Both the position numbers and the translations under genes were made by a program. 64,000 nucleotides of DNA, taken from assembly GCA_964019155.1 (NCBI GenBank), contig OZ025244.1, positions 900,735-964,734 of the forward strand, given 5' to 3'. Below the pieces are notes generated by a model. The model saw only the letters and a list, made by a program, of their open reading frames with translations, was not told the origin of the DNA and made no database searches. Source of the stretch: Osedax fenrisi (taxonomy: Eukaryota > Annelida > Polychaeta > Sabellida > Siboglinidae). Below, piece by piece: positions 11,446 through 23,420 of the stretch. Each line of letters begins with the position of its first letter. Within the stretch, counting starts at the first letter, position 1.

Positions 11446-11999
11446 TGTAATAATGAGGGTCGAATTTATTGTGTAAATAAACCACCACTCAAAATGATAG
11501 GGGAACGTTGTATTCACTCTTTATTTATATATCAAAACAAGAAAAAAACCATACACTAAAATCTGTTATAAAACATATATACAGAATTACAATATGGAAT
11601 AAATATAATATAATATAATGTTTTACAAACCTCCACGTGTCAAGGTATAATCAGAAACGAAAGAATATTTTTAAATCTAATCTGGTTCAGATTATATTAT
11701 TTCCACGCGACGGTTATGCAACACTAAATAAAAACACTAAATAAAAAACACAAAAATCACAATATATAAAATCAACATTTCTACTTTTAATTATTACATA
11801 AATGAAAACAAAAATATAACCAATTAAAAATATATAATAAACTAAATAACATTAACTAAAAACACAAAAATCACTAGGCGAAATAAACATTTATAATTAT
11901 TACATAATACACAAATAAATAAAATAACTAAATTAAAAATATATGAAATAAACTTAAAAATAACTATACAACCATATAACCAGATATTAGTATGGTACA
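11446..11999 (-). repeat. 3' LTR of the Ty3/gypsy element
   Basis: Direct repeat of 14413-14965. It follows the integrase frame in element orientation. Confidence 0.9.
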
Positions 12000-12046
12000 T
12001 ACACCCATTCTAATTTTTAAAATGTACATTTATAACATTTTAAACT

Positions 12047-12940
12047 TCACTCACTAAGTTTTATATTTGTTCTGTGTTCTACTCTAAAATCGTCGCCCCA
12101 TCTAATCTCATAAGCTTCAATATTATCAAATTTTCGTACTACCCTCCACATTTTTTCTGACCATAATCTAGATAATTTTCTTCGACCTAACACTCTCTCT
12201 TTTATCCTCACCAAATCCCCACTGTCTAACTTTAACGATCTTGCTCTACCGTTATGATCTTCTACCCTTCTATTCCACGCCTCTTCTAATGATTTATTTA
12301 CCTTATTTCTAACTTCCCTATATTTCTTATTTACCTCTCTGACCCAATCTGTCGTTATTGTCCCCTGTTCTACTAAAGTTTCCTCAGTTGGTATCCTATC
12401 TTCTCTATTAAACATTAAATAAAACGAACTATAACCTGTCGATGTATGTGGCATTGTATTATAGGAATGTATCAACTTATTCAAATGTATTGACCATTTG
12501 CCCCGTTTTTCCCTAGATAATGTTCTAATGAGCCCCAATAGTGTTCTATTGAAACTTTCGACTTGGCTATTGCCCATAGGGTGGTATGGAGTCGTTGTAC
12601 TACGTTTAATCCCAAAACTACTACAAATTTCTCTCACTACCGCAGACACAAAATTCCTACCCATATCCGAATGTATTCTATTCGGTATACCAAAATTAAA
12701 AAACCATTCATTCATTAATATTTTCGCCACCGTTATTGCTAATTGATCCCTAGATTCATGCACTAAACTCTCAATAACCTTCTTAAATAATGGGTTCATA
12801 TCATAACCAGTTACTTTTGTATCCTCTACTATTTCATTTTTAACCTCAATTTTCATAACTCCGTTATCTACTATAATATTTGTACTACCTTTCGTACTTA
12901 TTTCACCAGACATGCATCCTAAACCACCTAACACATTCAT
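12047..12940 (-). pseudogene. protease-tail/integrase fusion left by an in-frame deletion of RT and RNase H
   Basis: This is a 297-codon frame. The first ~55 residues continue the protease-to-RT region. From about residue 60 (RDQLAITVAKIL) it is Ty3/gypsy integrase: IHSDMGRNF carries the second catalytic Asp, and PYHPMGNSQVESFNRTLLG carries the catalytic Glu. A basic C-terminal segment with LDSGDLVRIKERV and LSRLW-x-EKM follows. The HHCC zinc domain and the first catalytic Asp region are gone with the RT and RNase H, yet the frame runs straight through the junction. It cannot encode an active polymerase or integrase. Confidence 0.85.
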
Positions 12941-13300
12941 ACCTAGAACTCTTAAACTATCTATTTCCGATACTATAAAACCTTTTTTTCCTATATTTAC
13001 CCCTCTAAAACTATATCTAATTCTACATAACCCATATACTTTAAATTCTCACCATTTGCTACACTAATTTTTAACCATGGACAAGGTTTCCCCATTTTTA
13101 TATTAACTATTAAAAAAAAAACCATATGGAATGATAGATACTTGACTACCGGTATCAATCAATCATTCTATATTATTCCCCCCTATATATACTACTTTCC
13201 TAACACAATCACCTACCAACCGATGGTTATCTACAATTCCCTTCGACCCACCTATCGAGGGAATTTCTCGTTTAAATCTACTCTACAGTTACTACTTATA
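12940..13300 (-). pseudogene. retropepsin (aspartic protease) remnant of the gypsy element
   Basis: The minus strand reads L-I-D-T-G-S-Q-V-S-I-I-P, with the active-site DTG at about 13150-13158. The codon before Leu is TGA, where relatives usually have Trp, so a TGG-to-TGA change is likely. Further frame breaks occur between here and the integrase frame. Confidence 0.7.
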
Positions 13301-13304
13301 TGAC

Positions 13305-14016
13305 CTAATCTCTGTAACGATAGCATCTAACCTCTCTAACATAGTTATCTACACGACTTCTACTATAGTCTGTCCTCGGATTGCCCACCCTTAATGATAC
13401 ATTGCTACGTATACCCTGACCACCCTGCCAATTACGTTGACTACTATCTACCCTAATACCATAACTCTCATATGTATCCATCTTCGATACTTCCTCCAAA
13501 CTAATAATAAATTTCCTCACCTCTTTAAATGAAATAGCCTTCCCCAAACTAGACATAGCCTGCCTTAATCTAATATCAATTAAATTCCTCCTAAGGCTCT
13601 CTATGACTATCTCCTCCCACTTATTATCTACTTTTTTTAATTCTCTACCTAATTTTAATAATTTATTTGAAAACTCCATAGAAGTCTCATTCTGTTCCTG
13701 CTTAGTACCCATTAATGCATTGATAATCTCACTCTTATTTCTAATTATCAAATAACGTTCTTGTAAACTCTCTTTAATTCCCTCTATTGTGGTTAACTTA
13801 ACCCCTATAGGGGTATAGCATGGACAATTCCAGCTTAGCATCTCCTGTACTATGATATAGCGCATATGACGCCGCCTCCTCTCCCTTTATACATAATAAA
13901 CTAATACACTCATCTACATTTCCCAACCATTCATCTACATCATCATCCCCATTGAAATTATTTAATCTTACATAACTTTTTTCCATATTTACAACTAAAC
14001 CACTACGTAAATTCAT
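13305..14016 (-). pseudogene. gag-like capsid polyprotein of the gypsy element, frameshifted
   Basis: The first block (14016 down to about 13800) starts MNLRSG and contains the capsid N-terminal motif FNGDDDVDEWL. The reading then shifts near 13800-13865 into the second block (to 13305), a helical capsid C-terminal domain with Y-L-I-I-R-N-K and EQNETSMEFSNKLLKLGRE. At the end a zinc knuckle is degenerate: C-Y-R-Y, then, in another frame, L-G-H-I-S-S-N-C, so one Cys and the frame are lost. Confidence 0.75.
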
Positions 14017-14412
14017 AAAATAGAGTATACTAAAATAATCTTATAGGAGTAGCACTAATATGTATCGCGTAGCAAATAATATAATCTGAATTATCTACAC
14101 GACTTATCTACCGTCGCGTAGAAGTAATATAATCTGAATTATTGTTATCAAAAGTAAAAAAATTAATTTAAACGCGGAAATCTGTAACGAACCCAATCTG
14201 ATAATAATACGACGCAAATAATTGGTGACTTCCAGTCTTCAACTCTTCTTTTCTCCTTACAGTTCAGTCTGCCTTCAATCCGCTCCGCTATCTCTTCACA
14301 AACTCCGTCCGTAGTGTATGGTTTTTTTTTTCAAATGGAAATATAAATATAAATAAAGAGTAAAAATGTGTTATTTTTTAAAAATACAATCAATCCCGCC
14401 GCTGTCACCAAA

Positions 14413-14965
14413 TGTAATAATGAGGGTCGAATTTATTGTGTAAATAAACCACCACTCAAAATGATAGGGGAACGTTGTATTCACTCTTTATTTATATATC
14501 AAAACAAGAAAAAAACCATACACTAAAATCTGTTATAAAACATATATACAGAATTATAATATGGAATAAATATAATATAATATAATGTTTTACAAACCTC
14601 CACGTATCAAGGTATAATCAGAAATGAAAGAATATTTTTAAATCTAATCTGGTTCAGATTATATTATTTCCACGCGACGGTTATGCAACACTAAATAAAA
14701 ACACTAAATAAAAAACACAAAAATCACAATATATGAAATCAACATTTCTACTTTTAATTATTACATAAATGAAAACAAAAATATAACCAATTAAAAATAT
14801 ATAATAAACTAAATAACATTAACTAAAAACACAAAAATCACTAGGCGAAATAAACATTTATAATTATTATATAATACACAAATAAATAAAATAACTAAAT
14901 TAAAATATATGATATTAAATTCAAAATAACTATACAATCATATAACCAGATGTTAGTCTGTTACA
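14413..14965 (-). repeat. 5' LTR of the Ty3/gypsy element
   Basis: Near-identical to 11446-11999. In element orientation it precedes the primer-binding site and gag. Confidence 0.9.
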
Positions 14966-15640
14966 TATACTTAGTCCGATTTCATTTAATGTTACTTCTA
15001 TTTGATGTAGCAGAGTATTTGCACTTTACATATCATTTGTTGTAATTGCTATATCGTCAGCATAATCAATATCAGTTATTTGTGTGGCCGGATAATGTCT
15101 AGTTAGTGTGAAACCTATTTCTGCGTTGATATCTACAGAAGTCTTAAGAATATAGTCGAGAAATAATATAAACAGGAAGGGAGCAAGAGTATCTCCTTGC
15201 AGTACCCCAGTGGTAATCTCGAAAAAGGCACTATCACCATCGGGAGATCTAACTATAGAACGAGTATTTCTATACAGCATCATTATAGCCTCTATAGTTT
15301 CTGTTGGAATTCCATATATTTGCAGAATTTGCTCCATCTTATTTCATTTGATAGAATCGAATGCTTTTGAGAAATCTATGAATAAAAGTGTTGATGGTAT
15401 CTTTTTTGATTTAATACCTTCTAATATACGACGAATTGTTAACATTTGTTCTGATGTAGATCTATTTTTCCTGAAACAATTTTTATTCTTCCATAGAATA
15501 GAATCTATTTCTGGTCTAATTCGGTTTAGGATCATTAGGTTAAATATTTTGGCCGCAATTGATGTGAGTGTTATTCCCCTATAGTTTTTTGTTAGAGATA
15601 GATTTCCTTTTTTAGGAAAAGGCAATACTTAATTTATCCA
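14966..15640 (-). pseudogene. RTE-like LINE reverse transcriptase, upstream part of the interrupted element
   Basis: The minus-strand RT core shows K-N-Y-R-G-I-T-L, F-I-D-F-S-K-A-F-D-S, GVLQGDTLAPFLF and the catalytic box Y-A-D-D, all intact. One in-frame stop at 15344-15346 separates the two open blocks. A frame break near 15026 precedes codons that run to the gypsy insertion site at 14966 and resume at 11445. Coding sequence ends abruptly at about 15640, so the endonuclease part is missing. Confidence 0.8.
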
Positions 15641-16600
15641 TAATTACCATGTTATCAGTTAGAAATAATAGATTAAATGACAATAAAATACAAAAATATA
15701 AAATTAGGTAATGGCATCAATTGTTTGTATGTGAAAACAGGAATCAATCATTTTAAAGCGCTATCTAGGTAGTTTAGTATTTATTTAGGTAGTATGTATT
15801 TAGTTGATAATGTAAACAAATAAGATAATTCCATATTTGATTTAGTTTTAAATTTAAAAAATCAATCTTGTATTCATAAAATGGAATGAATTTATAAGAT
15901 CTAGTATTTTATATTAATTATTATTTTATTTATTAATAAGTTATTTAGAATATGACAGACTAGTAGGTTTAATAAAATATCAAATTTTGAGAGTTTTTCA
16001 AATTTCAATCAACATTTTTTTGTAAATGAAAGATAATTTATTATATAATATAATTATTTAATAAAATAAAAATGAGTTGGAACATAATTAAAAAAAAAAT
16101 TAACATCTTAAGCTTAATAAGGAATCTTAACCCTTAAGCTTCCTTATTATGTAAACAATCACTCTGACAGAAATTCAACAACAAAAGAGGTGAGAGAATA
16201 AATTAGATTACTAAATGTATTGGAAACTATTAAATCTAATCTACATCTGCACTAGCTCTCTACATATAACTTGTACTCTCACTTTATAGGCACATTTCAT
16301 TGTATTTACACTGCTTTCAGGCACATTTCATTGCAGCACTTGCACTCACTAACATCACATAGAGCTGGTATAGCGCATCACTATATAGAGATTCCTTACT
16401 TCCATATACTGAGGGTGACTCTTACAAACATAACCCTTAGATACCCACTTAACTATCACTTTCTAACCTTCCCTATCCTATCTTACAATACTAACCTTCC
16501 CTATAATACCATACTAACCTCTCCCTCCCTCCTTCCCTCCCCTAGATTCATTGATCCAGTCAATCGACAGTGCCTCAACCCTCATCCCTACATCAGTAGA
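15641..16600. other. AT-rich spacer
   Basis: No gene is recognised. It contains an inverted repeat AATAAGGAA...TTCCTTATT (about 16116-16148) and a duplicated GGCACATTTCATTG (about 16288 and 16321). Composition becomes more balanced towards the next feature. Confidence 0.5.
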
Positions 16601-16699
16601 GGCTTGAGATAAGGCAAGAAGATCCTCTTTAAGTAACTGATATAATACAGAGATCTCATCATCGGTTAAATCAGCGTAAGACCCCCAAAACAAACCAAA

Positions 16700-17595
16700 G
16701 CCAGAGAAGGAACGACATAAGCCAATAGTCTGGGCAACCAGTTCAAGGTACACGATGCTCCAGAAGTAGATATGGGCAATTCTGAGCAGGAAAAACCGCC
16801 AAGGTCACTTACGATAGCCAAGGTCATTGATGGGGGCTCAGCTAAAATGTCTTCTAGAAACACTTTACCACAACACAACGGTGTAGCAGGACGAGGAACC
16901 GATAAACTACCTATAGGTACTTAAGTATACTTTCGGTAGAGGTATGCCTCTAACTCCCGAAGTTAATAAACCCACTATCCAAACCCCCACTCCCACCCCC
17001 GCTACGAACAACACCCCGATCACATCGTCTTACACTAAAATCTACGACGAACCGCAGGAAGTAACCATCACCGTGTCTAATATCTGAAAAGTTAGCCCGT
17101 GGTACCCGTCTAGCGTAAGTCTGAACCCATCACCGTGGCAACGAGGGCCCGATACCCGCTGAAACGTTCGGTAGTCGTATTTCCAGCCTGCTGGAGTCGA
17201 GTAACTTCGATATGACCAATATGGTGTCGGTAGCGGCGGGGGCTGAGAACAGTCTCCAAGCCCCGCCCATAAAGGCGTGTCAGTTCAGGGGCGTCGTCGC
17301 TAAACCGTTCACCGAATACGACGATTGCAACGGTACTAGGTCAGTGGGGGGTGGAGGAGGGATATGTAGAGGGGGCAGTATTTCCGCACCCAGCACCCCC
17401 CCCGGTCGAGGTGCTTAAGGGTTGTGGTAGGGGCCAGCATATAGTGGGCGGGTGATATCTCCCGGGTGTAGGGTTAATGCTTCCGGAGTTGGTCTATCTG
17501 CGAAACACGGGGCTGAACAGAAGAGCGAGGAGAAGGAAGAGTATCCCTGGCATTCTTCCGATGAGGAGGATTACGTTACCGATGACAGCGATTAG
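16700..17595 (+). pseudogene. GC-rich island with broken coding frames, unknown protein
   Basis: Composition is close to 50% GC in a very AT-rich window. Coding-like sequence passes between plus frames. Block one, 16724-16924, contains SLTIAKVIDGGSAKMSSRNT. Block two, from about 16929 to a TGA at 17085, is Pro/Thr-rich (TPTPTPATNNTPITSS). Block three is about 17122-17418. Block four is in the same frame after TAA and TAG, ending with the acidic tail SSDEEDYVTDDSD and stop at 17593. The intact acidic C-terminus and codon-like third positions suggest a real but decayed gene, or exons whose borders I cannot place. I do not recognise the family. The overlapping minus-strand frames at 16514-16878 look like shadows. 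Confidence 0.4.
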
Positions 17596-18288
17596 GCTGC
17601 GGGCTCGTCCAATCAGATTGGTGTATTTGTTAACATACACAATACATTGATTAGATAAGCAGCGTCGACCATTTTAATTAATGTAACCTATGCCTTTAAC
17701 AAAATCTGTTTATATCTGTACGAATGTGTGTGTGTGTGTGTGTGTGTGTGTTTGTGATCAATGCCATTGGTATGTGTGTGTAATGCATTAACGCATTAAA
17801 CACATCGTTACATCAATATCTTACTTTAATATATACCTATCTGATATCATTTCGTATCTCATTTTTATGTTGATGAACATATATATATATATATATTATT
17901 TTTATACAGAATATAAAAACAACTTATATATAATAAATGTATTATATATATAAAAATATCGGATCGATATATATCATTATAACCTTAAATAAACATTTAT
18001 AAGTATATGCTTTCAATTGTGTATAATACATATATACGGATAATAACGGATGAGATTAAGTAATACTGAATAGATAGGTACCGTACTAGACTGCTTAACT
18101 TCTAGCATCGTGGTATCACGAACACATATGAGTCGCAGTTACTAATACTACCATTACCTCCACTACTGCTTCCGTAGTAGAATCTACCATTGAATATGCG
18201 GAGTAGTAACTACACGAGGAGTATCTTACGTGACCTCTTTGTGACCGATCACTGTTGTTAGATGTGTATACTTGTTATGTAACTCATT
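17596..18288. other. spacer with (TG)n microsatellite
   Basis: A (TG)n tract lies at about 17724-17752. A minus-strand open stretch near 18100-18245 (about 47 codons, Ser/Tyr/Val-rich) is coding-like but unrecognised. Nothing else is supported. Confidence 0.4.
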
Positions 18289-18388
18289 GTTTAGGTATAT
18301 GAGTGGATGGGTAGATAAGTAGGTTGGTGGTAGGGTATGCATATAGGCAAGTAGGTGGATGGGTAGGTAGTCAGGTAGATATATGTAA
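18289..18388. repeat. GTAGG/GGTA-type array, 5' flank of the R4-like LINE
   Basis: Degenerate GTAGGTGG/GGTAGATA units. About 55 bp (18319-18373) reappears with few changes at 20911-20965 on the other side of the LINE. Confidence 0.8.
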
Positions 18389-20905
18389 TCACTAAATAAT
18401 ACTACTAAAATAATAAAATTAAATATACTACAATATATTCTTAATAATATTCTTACACTACCAATACTACCTGATTTACTCTTTCATATACAAAACTTTA
18501 AATTTAATAATATACAACATTTAATCGATCTTGATCATAGATATTTACTACAATCCACTAATATAATTAATAACAAAGTTATTACAATATTGAATAGTAA
18601 TTCTATTAATAATAACAGATTAAACCCACATAATATAGGTGTACTATCTAATAAGGCGTTTAAGCGTAGACATAGGCGGATCCTATATGCCAAAACGCAG
18701 AATATGTTTACTAAAAATAGATCTGGTCTATCTAGAGCAATTTTTGATAATGACGATATAACTGTTGAGTGCGATGAAGTACCTATTGAAAATCAATTTA
18801 AATTTTGGAGTGAATTATTTAATAAAACATCAATACCATTTAGTCGCACATTTACTAATAATACATTAGATAATACTACTCCTATAAGTCTTGGCGAAGT
18901 CCAAGCATGTTTTAATGCATTACACGATGATGCACCCGGTATTGATAATATTAAGAAAAATGATCTAACAAAAATCGGTTTGAAAAACTTAACTGCACGT
19001 TTTAACGTTTACTTATTAACATCGACTGCACCATCTATATTTAAATCAGGTTTAACTTCACTAATTCCTAAATGTAAACATACTAGAGATCCTTCAAAAT
19101 TTAGGCCTATTACTATGTCATCATTAATAAATATGTTATTTCATAAAATATTAGCTAAACGTATTGAAAATACCATAGTGTTGGATCCACGTCAAAATAC
19201 ATTCATTAGAAAAGACTGTATTGCTGAGAATATATTTTTATTAAAGAATATTATATATCAATATAAATAAAAACGGCGTCCCTTAAAAATATGCTTACTC
19301 GATATATCTAAGGCATTTGACTCCGTTTCTCACGACGCTATTATTTCTATTTCTAATAGAGCTGGATTACCGAAAAAAATCATAGAGTACATTAAATATG
19401 CTTACACTGATTGTAATACTCAGCTTAAATATAAGAAAGGTATATCGCCTAGTATCTTAGTTAATCACGGTGTAAAACAAGGTGACCCCATGTCACCCAT
19501 ATTATTTAATGCTGTAATTGATTACGTAACTTCTGATTTACCCAGTTCTATTAGCATACATAATAACATCATAGTTAAATATATGGCATTCGCTGATGAT
19601 CTTGTACTCTTTGCAAAGGATGAAATTAGTCTTCAAGCCCAGGTAGATCATGTTTTACATAGACTTAAAGAATGTGGGCTTGATATTAATCCAGCAAAGT
19701 GTGCAACTCTTAACATTATTATTAACCCTAAAAAAAGCAGTGGATATGTAATCCAAATAGCTTTATAGTAATTGATAATATTCGCCTTAACTATTTATGA
19801 TACATATAAATACTTAGGTATCGAAATATGACCTATAGATAATAAAAATAATACAATAGTAATATAGTTAACATCTAAATTAATATCAATAACTAAAGCA
19901 TTATTAAAACCTCAACAAAATAATTGATAAAACATTGATATACTCAAATCTTATCTTTTACCAAGTTTATTACATAGGCTAACTTTCTCTAATATATATC
20001 TTAATTAATTGAAAACTATGGGTAGATCAATTAGGTATTTTGTTAGATGGTGGTTGTGTCTAACCAAAGATACTTCCCTTGGTGTATTTTTTGCACCATG
20101 TAGTATTGGAGGATTGACGATCACTCGTCTATTTTTAACAATACAAGTTATGCGCCTCAAACGGGTAAACTCTATACGTGGAAATGATGATCCTATAATA
20201 CAAACCCTCACAAATAATATTATATTAAAATGGTCATCTCCAAGATATTATGATAATACATCATTTACTATTAATATCGACATTAAATCATATCATACTA
20301 AATATCTTATTAATTCGGCGGATGGACGAGGTCTCGATTATGGTAACCACGCACCTTTTATTAATAACTGGATTACATTTTCTACTAGATTACTAAATGG
20401 TAGAGACTTCGTCGATTCGATCAAACTAAAACATGCATTATTATATACAAAATTTAGATCTAAACGAATGTTCCCTAATACGAATACCAAATGTCTAATG
20501 AGGGGATGTAATTATAACTACGATTACTTAAACTATATAATGCAAACATGTAGTTATAATTACAATAATAGAATACATAGACACAATTATGTAAATAGTT
20601 TACTTATGTCAATACTAAACAAACATAATTATATCACTATTCTAGAACCACACATCCAAACTCGAAATGGCCTACGTAAACCGGATTTAATAATTTATAA
20701 AAATGATACTGTATATATAATAGATACACAAATATCAATAGATACAATAAATACTGATATTAACTACACAAAAAAGACTAACTACTACAATACTACAGAT
20801 ATCATCGCTTATGCCAAGCAAATAACGGGTGCGAACCTTTTGTTTATAACGTCAATAAATGGGATAATTGTAATTGGTTGTCAAGCCAACCAATTTCTGA
20901 AAATA
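18389..20905 (+). pseudogene. R4/Dong-like LINE: reverse transcriptase and restriction-like endonuclease
   Basis: One reading frame runs from 18389, directly after the GTAGG array, to about 20905, interrupted only by stop codons and not by frame changes. RT motifs are F-R-P-I-T-M-S, L-D-I-S-K-A-F-D-S-V, G-V-K-Q-G-D-P-M-S-P and catalytic F-A-D-D (19589-19600, intact). One TAA at 19268 falls inside RT, and a cluster of stops lies between 19766 and 20009. The C-terminal part has a degenerate knuckle (C-x4-C...C, with the His position occupied by Tyr) and the endonuclease motif K-P-D (about 20678-20686) followed by I-I-D-T-Q. It is 5'-truncated and has virtually no 3' UTR before the second GTAGG array. 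PD...D endonucleases of this form mark the R2/R4/NeSL group, and IIDTQ favours R4/Dong. Confidence 0.85.
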
Positions 20906-21045
20906 GGTAGGTGGGTTGTTGGGTAGGGTATGTATATGGGCATATAGGTGGGTGGGTAGGTAGTCATGAGTATACTTAGGTTGGTAATTAGGTAGGTATA
21001 TAGGTGGGTAAGTAGGTATTCATGTAGATATGTAGCTATATTAAG
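20905..21045. repeat. GTAGG/GGTA-type array, 3' flank of the R4-like LINE
   Basis: TAGGTAGGTGGG-type units to about 21040. Contains the second copy of the 55-bp segment seen at 18319-18373. The LINE frame reads a few codons into it before stopping at 20926. Confidence 0.8.
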
Positions 21046-21194
21046 TATGTAGGAAATCTTCAATGGAATTTGTTTAGGCTTACTGTGCTCTCACATTAGA
21101 CTTTTTTTGTAGAAGTAAAGGGGATCAACTATATATTAGATGATGGGAAGTTTTTACTATCAATAAATTCAATAATGTATGTGACAAACACTGT

Positions 21195-21345
21195 TTTATG
21201 ATTTGAAAGTCTTCGAATACATGACTTCGTAAATATTTGATGTCTTCAAACATTTTTTGGTGATTTGAATGTCTTCGAATACATGACTTGGTAGAGATTT
21301 TATGTCTCCAAACATGTTTTTAATGATTTTAAAGTCTTCGAAGAA
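21195..21345. repeat. minisatellite, about 72-bp unit, two to three copies
   Basis: GTCTTCGAATACATGACTT and the following AAATATTTGATGTCTTCAAACA recur with small changes. A third partial copy ends at AAAGTCTTCGAAGAAT. Confidence 0.7.
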
Positions 21346-21477
21346 TAGCAAAGATTTGAATTTTTAGATCACTAGTACATATTACAATTTTTTCTGATAT
21401 TAACTAATTTATCCATTGAGATCCTCTTAATTAATAAATATATATATATTTATATACACAAAATTAATTTACCTTAC

Positions 21478-21690
21478 TATGGCAAGCTTTTTGCGGAACT
21501 TTATGAATCGCATTCTCAGATCATCTATATCTCTCATCACATTTAGTAGAGCAACAAACATGCATACTATATCATCCATCAGCTGCTGTATATAGTTCTT
21601 TATAGGCACCCACGATACGTCATTTATGAGATGACATTCAGAGAGGAACATACCTCGCCAGGTTCACTTTATTGCCCCAACGGTGTCCTG
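21478..21690 (-). other. possible coding exon, unknown protein
   Basis: On the minus strand a 60-codon open block, rich in hydrophobic and charged residues (IVCMFVALLNVMRDIDDLRM), ends at AGTAAG|GTAAATT, a usable donor. Upstream, CTATATTCAG|GACACC could be an acceptor, but that longer exon would contain a TGA in this frame. I do not recognise it. Composition is richer than the surroundings. Confidence 0.3.
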
Positions 21691-21699
21691 AATATAGAA

Positions 21700-23063
21700 A
21701 TTAGAAAAATATAGATAAGTATAAATATAGATAAGTATAAATATAGATAACTATATTTATTAATATATATATATAAGTTAAATTTGTTTTATAAATAAAA
21801 TTACTTATTGGCGGAATAAGTCTTAATAGATTACTAAATAAGTCGTCAGAGATTACTTTAATAAATTAATATGAATAATTAAGAATTAAGTAATATCACG
21901 ACTCATTAGTAACCTCGTACCACTTGTAAAGTTAAGTGTTTTCATAATTCTACAATTATTATTCTAATATTTATATTTAATCATTAATTATTGATGGAAA
22001 ATATAATATATACAAATATGTATATAAATAATAAATCTAGATTAGAAATTAAAATAATTTAAGATAACTATAATGTTAAATTCATAAATAATACTTTTAG
22101 AATAAACTAAATTTAATAAGACGTACTAGATTACACATAATTGAATTATCAATAATAATTTTTATAATTATATTTCATATAATATTATACACAACATTTA
22201 AAATATGTCTAGTGAGCATGTTTTAGATTTAGAGTATAACATCGCGTTATTGTATTTGTATGGTGTTTATAAGTTATGTGTATTTGCACATAATATATTG
22301 ATTAACTGAAATCTAATTTAATACTGTTACTCGAGTAATAAAAATAAAAAGTTTCCATATTTTATTCACAATACTATTATTATAACTTTAATATTCACAA
22401 TTATTTATTATAAATTAAATTATTGTATTAATAATAATTACGAAAAATAAATTTAATAATATAAAGCGGATTTAAAAACACATGTTATATTCAATTATTG
22501 AAATTCAAATTGTATTTTTTAAATAATTTAAAATATATAGATAATATTAAAAATGTTGTATATAATTAACTGTTAATTCAATTTATAATTTAATTTATAA
22601 ATATATTATTTAAAAATATTATATTAACTAATATATAATTGTCTGTATAACTTGTTTAGATGAATAAATATATTCAAATAAATTAAAATTATAGTTTATT
22701 TACATCAATGATTAAAATAACGCATGCGCATTGAATATTCTCATTATAATATGAAACTAGAGTATATGATTCATCATACATAATGGATACCTAGTAGCGG
22801 GTTATATGCAATATTAATTGTATCCCCATTCGTGTTTATTATGCATGAATAAAATTGAATACCATTCCGGTATACTTTGCGTGGGTTTTTTTAGGTTGAC
22901 AATTATTTTGTATATTTGTCATTAATGATTATTTTATAAAACCAAATATGGAACATTATATTATATATATTAATTAAGTATAATATAAAATTTCAAATTG
23001 ATACCTATTGTTAAAAAAAGGTATGCCCATTAGGTATATTTTTGATTGTCAGCCGTTCCCGTA
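21700..23063. other. AT-rich intergenic sequence
   Basis: Long AT-rich stretch without a supportable gene or structured repeat. Confidence 0.6.
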
Positions 23064-23070
23064 TATAATA

Positions 23071-23114
<44 letters not shown>
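23064..23114. repeat. (TA)n microsatellite
   Basis: Plain TA tract of about 45 bp. Confidence 0.9.
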
Positions 23115-23115
<1 letters not shown>

Positions 23116-23420
23116 TGTAAGATATATATGTAAGATCAACATTTGTTCATATTGATCTATTTTTATATTATTTATGATTTGTAAATTAAAATATAACACA
23201 TATTATAGTAACATGATATATATCATATTCTATTGTAATATTAAATATATTTGTTGATATGATATATAATTATTGTATATAATAATTATAAAAATTAGTA
23301 ATTTGTAATCTTACCAAATATTTTACAAATAATCTCAAAAACGTACAATGCTAGGTCTACATCGAATATAGTTAGAATTAGTAAATATTAGTAAGAAGAA
23401 CAACATTAAATATTAGCTAA

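Larger units (their letters stand above)
11446..14965 (-). mobile_element. Ty3/gypsy LTR retrotransposon, internally deleted, nested in an RTE-like LINE
   Basis: Two direct LTRs of about 553 bp (11446-11999 and 14413-14965) begin TGTAATAATGAGGGTCG and end ...TACA on the plus strand, with only scattered mismatches. Both sides are flanked by TATA (11442-11445 and 14966-14969), a 4-bp target duplication. On the minus strand the 5' LTR is followed by TTTGGTGACAGCGGCGGGA. This matches 13 of 17 positions of a tRNA-Trp-type primer site, as used by CsRn1-like elements. The interior codes for gag, protease and integrase but has no RT/RNase H. Total length is 3.5 kb, against roughly 5 kb for complete relatives. 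Confidence 0.9.

Noticed and set aside
16514..16878. Two overlapping minus-strand frames in the GC-rich island
   Set aside because: The plus strand has the coding-like frames and an acidic C-terminus; the minus frames overlap each other and match no motif.
19766..20009. Alternative genetic code (TGA, TAA and TAG as sense) in the R4-like LINE
   Set aside because: All three stops occur in one decayed segment, while the 857-codon P-type gene and the LRR exons contain none; ordinary nonsense decay explains it.
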